A stretch of 64,000 bases of DNA from Paratinospora sagittata (Eukaryota; Streptophyta; Magnoliopsida; Ranunculales; Menispermaceae), in the NCBI GenBank assembly GCA_035771175.1, contig CM069608.1, positions 28,892,019-28,956,018 on the forward strand, in the 5' to 3' direction. Made by a program: the position numbers and the translations under genes. Below the pieces are notes generated by a model. The model did not search any database, was not told where the DNA came from, and saw only the letters and a program-made list of their open reading frames with translations. Below are positions 48,512-60,617 of this stretch, piece after piece (the stretch's first letter is position 1; every line of letters begins with the position of its first letter).

Positions 48512-49735
48512 CTATCCATCTTGCTTTTGCTCCTGATGATGTACTTTACTCTCTATATTGCTTGACTGTGATGATGTGGCCTTCTCATCCTCATTATTCT
48601 TTTCAGCCCATTCAACTTCCTTTCCGCTCTGGAGCGTGATCGCCTTACATTGTTCCTTGGGGTTGACTTGAGTGTTGCTAGGAAATGATCCTTTTTGTTG
48701 TGCATTTATAGCTGAAGCAAGTTGCCCAATTTGGATTTCCATATTCTTCATTAAAGTCTCCAAGTTATCTATCCTTGACTCGGCCCTATCTTGTTTTGCC
48801 TTAGACTTTGCTATGTATCCACTTAAAAGCTCCTCCAAAGAAGGTTTCTTCTCTTGTGCTGGCATAGACATACCTAGTGGTGGAGGATTCAGAACATTCC
48901 TAGTGTTGGAATATGAGAAATTTTCATGATTCCTTATCCCCGGGTGGTATTGGTTTGGAACTTAAGCATTACTCCTATAGTTATACCCCCGGTTATTCAC
49001 ATAATTTTCTTGCTCTTCAGTAGTTCCTCCACCCAAGTATCCCATGCTTGCTACCGCTACACTCTCAACGGATGGTTGTTGTGTACTTTGCATTGATGCT
49101 ATTTGGTTAGACAATGTGGCTAACTGTGCCGAAATTGCAGTCATTGGATCAAGCTCAAGCACTCCAACAACTTTCTTTACCAAGGATCTCTCGCTAGGCA
49201 TTTCATATGTGTTGGAAGCCATTTCTTCCAATAAGTTGAGAGCTCCCTCAGCCGTCTTGCTCATTATAGTGCCACCAGTTGCGGCATCTACCAAATTGTG
49301 TATGGCCACTGTCATCCCATTATAAAAAATTTGAAGTTGGATCCATACATCAAAACCATGTTGTGGGCACTTCCTTAACAACTCCTTAAACCGTTCCCAT
49401 GCCTCATAGAGTGACTTAGTGTCCAACTACTTGAACTGGCCAATCTCTACTCATAATTGAGTTGTCTTTGCCAGTGGGAAAAACTTTTGAAGGAATTTTT
49501 GCATCAACTCATCCCATGTAGTAACACTCTCAGGTTGCAAACCTTGTAACCATGACTTTGCCTTATCCCTCAAAGAGAATGGGAACAATCTCAGTCGAAT
49601 CACATCTTCAGCCACTCCATTGAGCTTTACTATACCACACTTCTCCAAGAATGATTGTATATGAGTCATCGGATTTTCTATGGGAGAGCCCCCGTACTGA
49701 TGTTGCTGAACCATTGTGATTAACGTCGGCTTCAA
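48512..49735 (-). pseudogene. Athila gag
   Basis: This is the capsid precursor. The segments are IRLRLFPFSLRDKAKSWLQG with WDELMQKFLQKFFP (49735-49451), then LYEAWERFKELLRKCPQHGF with FYNGM (49426-48962), then a coiled-coil-like MKNMEIQIGQLASAINAQQK followed by EQCKAITLQSGKE (48871-48512). The order and motifs match Athila gag. The pieces are broken by stops near 49450, 48960 and 48510. Confidence 0.92.
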
Positions 49736-50050
49736 CTAGAAATTGTTGGCTGCAATGGGTGCTCTCACTATTCCAGAGTGGTTGTCATGAATGACGGGCT
49801 TGAAATAGTCCCGAAGAAGACGTTGATTATTTCCAGGCTCCATTGCTTCTTGTTCCACTCTTATTTCTCTTCGCCTCTGTAACAAAGTACGCTAAATCTC
49901 AGGATCTAACGGTACTAGTTCAGCATTCTAGATCGCCGCATACACTTCAATCAATCCTTTAAAACAAAAACAAAGAAACAAATTCAGAAAAAATACTAGA
50001 TTAAAATCAAAATCAATTACTAACAATATTGATGAAACTAAAGTGAAACA

Positions 50051-50069
50051 ATCCCCGGCAATGGTGCCA
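50051..50069 (-). other. Primer-binding site resembling tRNA-Asp
   Basis: On the minus strand it reads TGGCACCATTGCCGGGGAT, two mismatches from the tRNA-Asp complement used by Athila elements. It lies six bases inside the 5' LTR boundary. Confidence 0.85.
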
Positions 50070-50075
50070 AAAACT

Positions 50076-51044
50076 TGTTCTTGAATTTATCGCAAGCTCA
50101 CGACAGTCAAGTTATAATATACCGAAAGTGAGTCGGGTTGTTGCATCCACAAGGACAGTTTACTTTACCAATTACTATTTTCACTAATTTTTAACTTTAT
50201 CTAGCTAATCAAATGGTAGAGTTTCAATAATTAAAAGGCAATTAAAATTTAAATCAAACGAATAGAATATGGGAGATATCAAGGATATATGAAAATATCT
50301 AGAGACTTGACTTCACCTAACCTTCAATCATATAACTTAGCTACGCTTATTATCAAATTCCTAATCTATAGGTCAAAATCCGCATGTTTCTAATTCCTTC
50401 TCTCGAGTGCCGAATTAAAACGTATAATCAAGAACAGGATTCGATCTCTCGATAAAACCCTAATTCTCAATAACCCATTAAGTTTCGTGATTTTGCTACA
50501 ACCTCATGAAACCTTGTAAACCTCTCGATTCTATAACTATTTCATGTCATAATTCCCCTTATCCAACCTAGAAAACCTTTTCTCGAGTGCCGCCTTCCAA
50601 GTTTAGGTTCATTCGATTTGGGGCCAATAAACCAAAAGGATTAAGTGCATGGAATCATAAATAAACTATGGAGATTTCATTAATAATGAGCTAAATCTAA
50701 AATTAAACCATGACCTCAATTGTTATGCCTAATTCGTGGACGTAGCCAATTTTTGCCTCTTTTCTGCTTAACCTTTGCCACTTCTTGTACAAGTTCTTCT
50801 CATCCAAATCTATGACTAATGTATCCAAACACCTATAAGACAAAGCAGATTAAATTAATAACTCACTCAAATATAAATTAAATCAAATTTATTAACTAAT
50901 CAACTAAAGTAATGCATAAAAACCAAATTAATCATAAATTAACAAATATATTAAAACTAACATAAACCTATCAAACTAATGCATGAACTGTCCTAAAATA
51001 CACCTAAAACATGCTTTATAACCTATCTTAAAATGCAACTATCA
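50076..51044 (-). repeat. 5' LTR of the Athila element, internally deleted
   Basis: 969 bp. Against the 3' LTR it lacks about 410 bp between CCATGAC and CTCAA; GAC at both breakpoints suggests a short-homology deletion. Confidence 0.9.
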
Positions 51045-51111
51045 CTTGGATCAAATGAGTGGTACAATCCTTAATCTCTTCGTCCATTTGATGCTTCAGA
51101 GAATTTTTGAT

Positions 51112-52942
51112 TTATTCTAATATCTCATTCTTCTGTTGCAAATGATTTTGTTCCAATTTGTTCAGTAGCTGAGACTTTACAAAGATCTCATCTTCTCTAA
51201 CCTTCCTCAAAAAGTCTTCTTCCTTGAAGAAATAATCAGCAGGCAGATTGGAAGAAGGATAAGATGGTGAATGGTGATCATACTGATCATGTGAAGAAGA
51301 ACTCTCCTCTTGAATTTCTTCCACTCCACAATCCTCCTCAGGAAGCTCAGCAGCAACTTCATGAAATTCTTCATCCTGGCCTTGGGCATCAACATCTTCA
51401 ACTCCAATGTAGGGTACTATAGCAATTTCATAACCCTTTTCTTCAGTAATTTCCATCCCAACTGCCTGCGATTCTTCTTCTGGAATCTAACAAGATCATC
51501 CTTCCTTAAGATCATGGGGTTCCTCTTCCATAAGAACATCCATAAGAAATGGTCGATCAGAAATTGTTTTTTCTGAGTCAACACTGACTCTCTCTTGAAC
51601 AGTTTCTTCAATAACTTCTTGAGCTGTCACATGTTCTTCAACAATAACATAAACATCTGGCTGACTTCCTTCATGACACATTAACAGCCTGTTTCATTTG
51701 CTCAGTTTGTTTATTCTGAACATCTTGCTCCATCTGAACATCTTCGATGACTTGTTCAACATGAGCCTCAGTTTGAACTTCTTCGGCTTGAACTGTTTGA
51801 GTTTCAACATGTTCAACTTGAGCTTTTACAGCATGATCATTTGGATGATCAGCTTACTCATTCAGACCATGACCAACTTCTTCTATTTCAGCACGACCAG
51901 CATGGTCTCTTTGCTCAATTTGAGCCTCTTTGTTTTTACTGAATTCCACTCCTTGTGGAACTTCTGCCATTGGAAACCATTTTTCCAATGTAGGAACATA
52001 CACATATTTCATTAACTTCACAGTGGTTTGTCCAATGCAGTGATATCTGCTGGTTTCTTTAACATCTTGTCCATTGAAGTTAATTCCACTTCTCTCAAGC
52101 AATGTGGTGAGATACATTCCAAAGGGAAGTCCTCCTCCTCTGTTGTCGATGACATGGATGAGAATGTGGGCGAGATTGATCTTCTTCTTCTCGAGAATGC
52201 TCCATGGCAAGAACAAATCCAGCTTATTTACATTGCCCCTACTTCCTGACTTGGGCTAAATAATTTGGGTTATGATGTTATGGATAATTTTGGGAATGAG
52301 CTCGAAGGACTGGTTGGTGAGCTTTTTGTCAACACTTACATGATCTCTCTTTTTGGATATGAGGTTCAAGGCTAAAAGGTTGTCATAGCCTAGATATTGA
52401 AACTTACCTTTAGTGAAAGAAAGTATATGGGCATTATCATCACTAGGTAATGAAAATGTTTCAGAGAAGAATTGAGGAGAAATCTCTACAGATTTTCCTT
52501 TAACCTTGGATTGTCTCACAAGTTCTGATTTGGGTTTCTCTTAAAGATTTTGGAAGAATTGACTGACCATATTTGGATACCATCTAGAATGGTAGGGGAG
52601 AAGTTTGGTTCAACCCTAGAACTCAAACAAAGGTAGCACATTAAGGTGTGAATTAGTAAAGAAATCAAAATCAACAAAACAACCGTCTATAACGGCTCGG
52701 TTAACAAACTTTTTAGCTTTGATTTCCTTTTTGGATTTCCGGGTTAAGGAAGATGGTTGAGAAACATCAGTTGAAATTTCAACTGAAGAAGGGTTAATAA
52801 GTTCAGAGACAATGGGTGCCTCAGTAGGTTCTGCTTGGGATTCCACTGGTCTTTGTCTCACTCTCCTAGGTAGAGGTGGTGAAGGTGACTACGCCTTCTT
52901 TTCAGCTGAGAAAGTGTGTAGCGTTTTGGTTTTGGGTGCCAT
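51112..52942 (-). pseudogene. Broken frame resembling the plant putative transposon protein family
   Basis: The frame starts MAPKTKTLHTFSAEKKA at 52942. Pieces follow with AKKFVNRAVIDGCFVDFDFF, then VEISPQFFSETFSLP, then WSILEKKKINLAHILIHVID with GGGLPFGMYLTTLLERSGINF. The order fits the putative plant transposon protein domain (I believe PF20167), whose function is unknown. The C-terminal part (51840-51112) is rich in Glu, Gln and Val and probably coiled-coil or disordered. Stops or frameshifts lie near 52890, 52610, 52520, 52255, 51850 and 51490. Upstream are a TATA box and the same GCGTCCT repeats as in the copia LTR U3. Downstream it is cut by the Athila element. It is probably cargo of the copia family. 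Confidence 0.65.
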
Positions 52943-53174
52943 TGATAACAACGGTGGTTAACAGAAATGTCTCGGTGAAAACTTGTGAAATGGGGATCAA
53001 AAGGTTCAAAATTTAACAGAGATCAAGTTACTACCTAAAAAAATGAAGAACGACTATGGTGAAATCGACTGAGCGTAGGAGTAGCAAGGGTTCTGGAACG
53101 GGTTCTTAGTTCATTCAGAGTGAGCATCCTAGGGCATCAATAAATGACAATGACGACTAAGTCCCCCTGTTCAA

Positions 53175-53184
53175 ATATATATAC
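53175..53184 (-). promoter_or_regulatory. TATA motif upstream of the 52.9 kb frame
   Basis: TATATATA on the minus strand, about 235 bp before the ATG at 52942 and directly downstream (in that sense) of the GCGTCCT array. Confidence 0.55.
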
Positions 53185-53194
53185 TACCCTTAAT

Positions 53195-53425
53195 AGTAAG
53201 CGTGCTCCTGACACACTTCACGTGCTACAACCTATTGAACATTAGCATCTTAATGCCTCTTTCACTTAAACCGATAAGCGTCCTCCCTGACAATAAGCAT
53301 CCTCCCTGACAATATGCATCCTTGAAAAATTGATAGCTTTGCGCGTATTAGCATCCTTGTATGCAACGAGCGTCCTACTAACACAATAGTAGTGTCCTTA
53401 AGTGTTATTAGCGTCCTTCTGGACA
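53195..53425 (-). repeat. GCGTCCT half-site array
   Basis: About nine copies of AGCGTCCT or AGCATCCT occur at 20-40 bp spacing. Unlike the LTR arrays, the GAGGGCGCT partner arm is mostly absent. Confidence 0.7.
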
Positions 53426-53670
53426 GTTATACTCTGATTTTAATCAGATGCAATTAATCATTCTTATATAATTTCATGGATGAATAATCAATGTTAATAA
53501 TTAAATTTAATAAAGCATCCATCAACAAATTAATCATGTAATCAAAATTATTTAATCATTTCAAGCAATACATGATAATCATATAACTTCAATAATCACT
53601 GAGATATATATTCAAATAATCGTAGTAGTGATAAAGTGATTTATACCTTGCACAGATTTTTTATTTTACC

Positions 53671-54766
53671 TCAAGGTACTGCAAAGTCCTCGATTTGTGC
53701 ACTTTGCTTGTTGAAGCAGCTGAAATACTTCTTGATACTCATTCTCCGAGCTAACTTCCTTGTTGGTACATCATCATGTAGTCTTATCATCATTGGATTT
53801 TCCTCATCAACAAGCTCACTTCTGTTTCTACTTGGCAGATTTTCAAGCACGTCTTCTCTCTCAGATGATGATTCTAATCCACTTAAAATATAATCAATTT
53901 CTTGAAAACTAACTTCAAATGGATTTGAAAAATCTTTTAAAAAATATACTTTGTATTTCCATTTTTCAGGAAAACAATTAAGAAAATATTGCACTAAAAT
54001 AGAATGAGAGATGAATTTTTGAATTGTTCAAGTTCATCAACCAAGTGTTCAAATCATTGGAGATTATTATGAACTGACTCCTTTTCTAGAAGTCTAAAGT
54101 TTGTGAGTGATTCCTCTAAGGCACTGACCTGATTTCTAGTTTCTTTTTTTCCTTCCATGGATTTCAATAAGTCACATAACTCTTTCAAAGTCGTTTCCCA
54201 TGGATCAAGTGTTTTAGCAATGGTGATTAGCTTATCATTTTATTTCTTTGGAAGCTTACCACAGAAACATACTAAGGCTATCCTTATAGGTATTTTTTTA
54301 TCATGTTCTTTCATTCCATCAAAGATAGACTAATACCTACAACTGGTTGTATCTAGAGACTCATTCTCAGATGCTTCAAAGTCATCAAATAGCCTTTTAT
54401 GCTCCTTGAGCTTTTCATCTTGATTCATTATCTTTTCACCATGGAGTGATTTGAGAGTTTCCCAAATCACCTTAGCACTTTCAAGATGAACTACTCTTTC
54501 TACTTCTTCATCGGGTAGACAACAATTTAATGCATAGATAGCTTGAGAATTATGTTTATCATTGAGTCTCTCCACGTCTGTCCATAGTTCAATAGACTTG
54601 TTGGGCATAGTGTAACCATTTACAACCATTTCTCATAGACTGATGTCCTTAGATCAAAGAAAGGTTTTCATCATCTTCATCCAATCTTCAAAACGGTCTC
54701 TATTGAATACAGGTGGTTTGTCTAGGGATTGACCTACTTTCATGATGGAACTTCTAAACTTTGCCA
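53671..54766 (-). pseudogene. Broken copia-type gag, right copy
   Basis: This is the better-preserved 5' end of the gag. The ATG at 54766 follows the primer site by about 40 bp and starts MAKFRSSIMKVGQSL. After a stop, the frame MVVNGYTMPNKSIELWT lies at 54629-54330. The C-terminal piece, with CFPEKWKYKVYFLKDF, is at 53994-53671. Differences from the left copy include a 48-bp in-frame deletion at about 53782. No protease, integrase or RT follows. Instead there is an AT-rich stretch, then the GCGTCCT array and the frame at 52942, so the pol region is missing. Confidence 0.75.
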
Positions 54767-54805
54767 TTGATATCAAAGAAATTGTTAGATTTCTTTAATG
54801 AGCAA

Positions 54806-54821
54806 CTCCGCTCTGATACCA
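54806..54821 (-). other. Primer-binding site, initiator tRNA-Met
   Basis: TGGTATCAGAGCGGAG on the minus strand, two bases after the LTR terminus at 54824. It confirms the orientation of the copia element. Confidence 0.92.
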
Positions 54822-54823
54822 CT

Positions 54824-56564
54824 TGTTGGCCCAGGTATGTCCAAGAGGGGGGTGAATTGAACACTTAGATAATTAAAATTAAGCCAATGGAAAATAATAA
54901 AATGAAAAAAAAATAAATCAATTGACATAATTGATTTATAGTGGTTCGGCTACTTGCCTACCTCCACTACCTAACCTCCTCAGTTAGGATTTTCAAACCT
55001 CTTCACTAAGGGATTCTCTTATGAGTGAGAACCAAACCATTACAACATTTTCTCAACTTCCAAGTGTGAGAACCACCGTTACACTGCTCAACTTACAGGC
55101 TTGAGACCAACCTACACCTCTCGACTTACAGGCTAGAGAACTACCTATCTCAACTTCCGAGTGTGAGACTAACCTAAAACCTTCTCAACTTGCAGGCTTG
55201 AGAATGACCACTTTGTTGAACAAACAAAGATATGTATTCAGCAGTTTGTATAACCATTGTTACAACTCGATACAGTATACAAGATATGGAATGAAGTACA
55301 ACTGTATCCTGTGAACTATCTCTCAAATTTTTCCTTCAGCAAGAATGATGTGAGATTAGAATCCTGCTAAAAATTTGAGTAAAAAATAATTCAATAAACT
55401 TGAAACAGATTTTCAATGAAATCTGTAAGGTAAGCTCAAGATGAAAATCCTTTGAATAAAACTTGTTTCAAAGATAACACTTTGAAAACTAAAACAGTTT
55501 TGAACTTTGAAATCAATTTTGAAAATTCGACTAACTTTCAAAAGTATTAGCTTTGTGGATTTTTTGTGTTGTTGTGTTTGGATTATAAGTGTTGGTATAT
55601 ATAGACTTAGTAGGGAAAAAGTTGTTGATCATTTTTGAATTTGAATTTCAAAATGAACGTAAGCTCACAACAGCTAAAATCTTTCACGAAGATGGCAAAA
55701 ACATTTTTTATGAATATTCTAATTCTTTTCAGGTTGCATGAAAAAAGAAAGTCTCAAAGACGTGATTCATGTATTAGAAGAAATCTCTAACAAGTATGAA
55801 AAGGGTTTGTGCATAAAAAATTTTGAAAAGATAAACTGAAAAAGTGCACAGTCGTAGCTTTATGACAGTGTTGGCTTAGCATCCTGATTTTCAACCAACG
55901 TCCAGACGCATAGAACCAACTTTGTTGTTTTGTTCCGTGAGGGCACTTATAGACTATAAGCATCCTGTTGAACTATGAAGTGAGGGCGCTACTGGAACGT
56001 AAGCATCCTAACTTACTTAACGTTGAAAATCAAACAATGCTGTGAGGGCGGTATTTAAAAATAAGCGTCCTGACTAGTTTTTGAAACACTTTAAAATCAC
56101 AAGGGTGCTACTAATAACCTAAGCGTCCTGATGTTTAAAACTTCTAAAATGACCGAAACCATAAGGGCGATGTTGGACCGTCAACGTCCTTATGTTTAAA
56201 ACGATCAGCGAGCTGATGTTCAATCAACCTCTTGATAAGTTCCTTGGTTGATTCAATGAGGGCGCTACTGACAAAGTAAGCATCTTGATCAAATACTTAA
56301 AATAATTTTTTCTTTCAACTTAGTCAAATCAGCTGGAAATTCGATTAAACTAAATACTGAAATGATTAAGAGATTAAATCTTTTAAGAAAACCTCTCAAA
56401 CACATCGATCAAAACATGCAAATATGTTAAACTTGCTGAGAGTTATTTGATCGAAAGTTTAAGCTCTGCTATTTGATATTGGTTCTTGATAGTTCTGAAA
56501 CACTTAACAAAATCATTAGATACACAAACATGAGTAGTTTGGAATCATCAAAACATTCTCATCA
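54824..56564 (-). mobile_element. Copia-type 5' LTR (1.74 kb), right copy
   Basis: On the minus strand it runs from TGATGAGAATG (about 56564) to GGGCCAACA (54824), followed by the primer site. The TATA motif CTATATATACC lies near 55600. The 33-bp tandem array is in R/U5 and the stem-loop array in U3. It is inserted at the start of the gypsy gag. The U3 start is inferred from the TG..CA rule and could be a few bases off. Confidence 0.85.
55938..56286. repeat. Stem-loop repeat array in copia LTR U3, right copy
   Basis: Six modules near 55938, 55981, 56043, 56101, 56163 and 56256, the counterparts of 2397-2748. Some positions differ between copies (for example GCATCC against GTGTCT in the last module). 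Confidence 0.8.
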
Positions 56565-56609
56565 TTGGGTTCCTTGAGATAACACTAGTAATCTCAGTCC
56601 AGAATGAAT

Positions 56610-57831
56610 GGAGACTGAAATGACACCACTGGCACAACCAACTGAGACAAATGCAACGGGTTACGCACCCGTGCAGGATCAAACAATACCATCAATGGTA
56701 GAGGAACAACCGATATCAACACCGTAACAGATGAACAAGTTCTTTGAGAACTTTGCAAACTATATGGATTCGCGAATGGAGGACACTTTGGAGCACCATT
56801 TAAAAAGTCAATTGTCACAAGGTCGCACCTCAAGGTGCAACGAGGATTACCAGATACGACAAATCACGAAGTTCAAAAGATTACAAGCTTTGACATTTGA
56901 GGGAAAACCTGACGTGGATTCAGCACAAAAATGGCTAGATGAAACAAAGAAAGCCTTCGAAGCAATGAGAATTCCTAAAGGAAGAAAAATACTTTTGGCA
57001 ACATACCGGTTGGTAGGACTTGTAAACGACTAGTGGAAAATACTAAAGAAAGATCCAAACATAAATGTTGCTGCAATGGCCTAGCTAGAATTTTAAGTTA
57101 TATTTGTGGAAGAATATTTTCCAAAAGTTGTGAAAAGGCAAAAACGTCAGGAATTTGCCAAGCTTTATCAAGGAAAAATGTCAGTACAAGAATATTCTTC
57201 CAAGTTTGTGGAATTATCAGTATTTTCTCTTTCAAATTTAGGCAATGAAAGAGACAAAGCCGAGAAATTATTTAATGGCTTGCGACTCGAGTTGAGGCAG
57301 GCACTATCTATCATGAAAGTTGACAACTATCGTGAGGTGGTCAATCAAGCCATGCAATATGAGCAAGAACGACAGCAACAGGAGCAAAGGAATAGCAGAG
57401 GAAAAAATAAATAAATAACTTTAAGGGAAAAGGTAATGTTAGGAAATTTCAACGCAGTGGAATTTTGGCCACCTCGGGACAAAAGCCAACAAGTCAAGGG
57501 TTTGAAGCAAACTAGCAATCAATAGCAAAAGATCCAAATCAATTCAACTCAACAAACCAAAAAAACAATAAGAGGGACCGAGGACAAAGGTTAATCCGCA
57601 CCAACAACCACAAGCAAGGAGAAGGGCCACAGCTGGAACGTGGCCAAAATTTCGATCCAAGAAAATGCTATAGGTGCAAACAAGCGGGTCATATTGCTTG
57701 AAATTGTTCCCAACCAAACCCGGTCTTTCACCAAGGATGAACACAACCACAACTAATCAACAAATCGTGCCACCACCTCAAAGTCCTGTTAATCAAGTGC
57801 AAGGTTAACGACAACAAGGTCAAGCATATGT
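56610..57831 (+). pseudogene. Broken Ty3/gypsy gag, right copy
   Basis: The counterpart of 3069-4286, with the same premature stops before MNKFF and after LVGLVND. One extra stop falls inside the zinc knuckle (CYRCKQAGHIA, stop, NC), while the frame in the middle segment extends further (to RNSRGKNK at 57414) because a left-copy stop is absent. It ends at the solo LTR. Confidence 0.82.
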
Positions 57832-60612
57832 TGTGGCGACCCCGCACCATGGACCACCAACCCTGCAAGGAATGGCGTGCGGAATGCCAGGGCAGGAGGC
57901 CCGACATAGGCATCTCCAACCTTTCCTCAACCCCCGTGAGGTGGTTGAGACCCTACGAGCCTTATCCCAAACAACGACATAATATAAAAATGTACTAAAC
58001 AAAACTACCAACCGTATTAATCATCCAAGATAAGAGATACTCCATAAAAATGAACCATAATTAAAACCATAATTCCTACGGTCCATCAAGATGGACATAC
58101 ACATAAAGTCCAAAACTATGGGTACAAAAAAAATTGTCATATGCCCACATGGTCTATCTAACAAGTCCCAACTCACCCATACTACAATGTGGTAAGTGTT
58201 AGAATTACATAGTCCAAAATATAATACATCATAATTTAAAACACAGTTTAATCAAAATGCCTCTCAACTCACATCGAGGCCTTGGATTCTCTCGTCGGCA
58301 AGGCCCTTAAGATATGACTACTCCTTTGCCCTTATTTGGGACAGAAGGACCTGAAAGAGGAAAATGAGGGTGAGCCAACGGTGCCCAGTGAATAGAATTC
58401 AAATATGCTATCAATACTCATCAATAAATATCATGTATGCATGTCAATGTGTAGCATGATTAAAAGCTCATAACATATAGATATCAAGCATTTATAATAA
58501 GTTTATCAATTTGGATCCACATTCCACATGCATTGGGGTTATTAGTGCACGTCTATTTCGCCGTACCGTTCTCATCCCCAAATATTTTCTTTTTAAAACC
58601 CTCCTATGACAAGTTTAAGTCTCCCTATTAGCCAGATAGATGGGCCCAACCAAAGTCATAAGGTTTTCTCCAATCAATGCATCATTCAAAACATTATGAC
58701 GCATTCATGCTTTCAACATACAATATAAATAAGTGATATGATCATAAATAAAGTCTACTCACAACCAAGCCTCGCGAGAGTATCTAACTACGCACGGACA
58801 CCAAACCGAATCAACCCAATCAAGGTCCTAAAACATTCATCAATATCCAACCATACATCAATTTTTATGCTCAATCACATAGACATTACACATCAACCTT
58901 AAATCAGCCCACATATAGACAATAGGCCTAAATTCCATCTAATCCCATCATTCAACTCAAATCACATGACTTAGGCCTCTAATGTATAGTTCTTATTCAT
59001 AAACCATTCAATTAATCAAAAATACTAATTTTCAATTCCTTAGGCATAAACATGCCCAAATTGGGCCATTTGATCACAAGTAGGCCTAACCCATGATATG
59101 GTCACAACCACCTAATCAGTAGCATAATCAACCCTAATCATGCTTAATTAGACATAAACTGCATCAATTCAATGATTCTAGGCCAAAAGCATCAAAAGCC
59201 CTAAAATATGAAATTTTCCATACTTAGGCCATATTGCCGATTTACACTAGGTCACCATGTTCAACCATGTATATCACTGATTTTGCATCATGGGTTCATC
59301 AACAATGGCAACTAGGTCAGCATAGTTGACATGCAAGCTATTTGGAAAGGTCTAAGTTCATATTCTAAATTTAGGTCTAATACAAGCAACCCTACCAATT
59401 CTTCATTTAATATTCTGTTCAGATGTATCAATATACCAACAGAAATATTTCATCACAAAATCAACCGTACAGATTGAAATATATTAAGAAACAAACCTTC
59501 TGCGCAAAAATCAGCTCAATCCAACGGTGGACTGAAACGATAAACCTCTTTCATGAACAAGTCTTTAATCAGACAATTTCTCCTTTCATGCTGCAAATAC
59601 TTGAACTCAAATCACTATATCACACAAAATACTTTATCCAACAACATCTCAACCGTTCATAATGCAAAACAATCCATTGTGAACCACCTTCCCAAATATC
59701 ATATCCATCCAACGGTATATGTAGGAGATCTATAAGTTTAATCTATACTGCTCAAGAAATCCAGACTTTCCGACCAGCTTTGTTTGGGAGGTTATATCTT
59801 TCAAACGAAAACTCCAATCAAGATCTCAACCGAGCAAAATGCATACCCATAAGATATGAACTTGTTGACAACGTTTGACTTCAATCTGACCATACACCAC
59901 CAAGATCCTACTCTTTGATGAAAACGTTGCTAAGACTTCCCTCAAAGCAACTTCCTATTTCTTTCCCTTCTTCTTTCCTTTCTCTTCTTTTTTCCTTTCC
60001 CTCCACTCATCTCACTCTCTAGGACTTCCTTGGAGAAGAGAAGTAGGGCATGGCACACTTTCCCACTCTCATGCACTAACTTGACATGTGTTGGAGAGGA
60101 GAAATGGGGCAGGAGACACTTGTCCATTCTCATGCTCCGACTTGACATGTGTTGGTCTCGTGCACCAACTTGACATGTGTTGGAGAAGAGAAATGGGGCA
60201 TGGGACACTTGTCCATTCTCATGCACCAACTTAACATGTGTTGGTCTCATACTACTCATACAAACCACATGTACTTTAACCAATCTCATGCTTCCATGTA
60301 TTTTAAATGTCCAATCCATTTAATACACCAAATTTTCATTCTCATTTATCCCTTTATTCAATCAATCCTAACCCATATCAATTCATGGTTTAATGGGTCC
60401 ATGCATAAATAAAAAAACATGCATTATACTTTAATTTAACATGACCCATATACAATTTCTAATGCACATATTTATATATATTATCAAGCATCAAATATAC
60501 AAACATTAAACAACCATCAAACAAACACCAAACATATCAAGGCAAACACATAGAGTTTGGGCAAAATATAATTGGGTAATGGGCTAGATGAAATAATTTT
60601 TGGGACGTCACA
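57832..60612 (+). mobile_element. Solo LTR inside gypsy protease, right copy
   Basis: The counterpart of 4292-6994: TGTGGCGACCCC to GGGACGTCACA. The target duplication is TATGT on the left (one substitution) and TATGC on the right. It is about 78 bp longer, mostly from a tandem duplication of a GACATGTGTTGG segment near 60105-60185. Confidence 0.88.
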
Positions 60613-60617
60613 TATGC

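Larger units (their letters stand above)
41549..51044 (-). mobile_element. Complete, inactivated Athila-type Ty3/gypsy element, TSD CTTGG
   Basis: LTRs at 41549-42924 and 50076-51044 begin TGTTC and end ACTATCA on the plus strand. CTTGG flanks both sides exactly (41544-41548 and 51045-51049). Reading on the minus strand, the order is 5' LTR, a PBS resembling the tRNA-Asp site, gag, protease, RT, RNase H, integrase, a noncoding 3' region, polypurine tract and 3' LTR. This order and the PBS mark the Athila lineage. No env-like third frame was found. Every domain contains stops or frameshifts. It is inserted just beyond the end of the frame at 51112-52942. Confidence 0.95.

Noticed and set aside
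54806..54821. Primer-site sequence as part of a tRNA gene
   Set aside because: Only the 3' end complement is present; no cloverleaf. It is the retrotransposon PBS.
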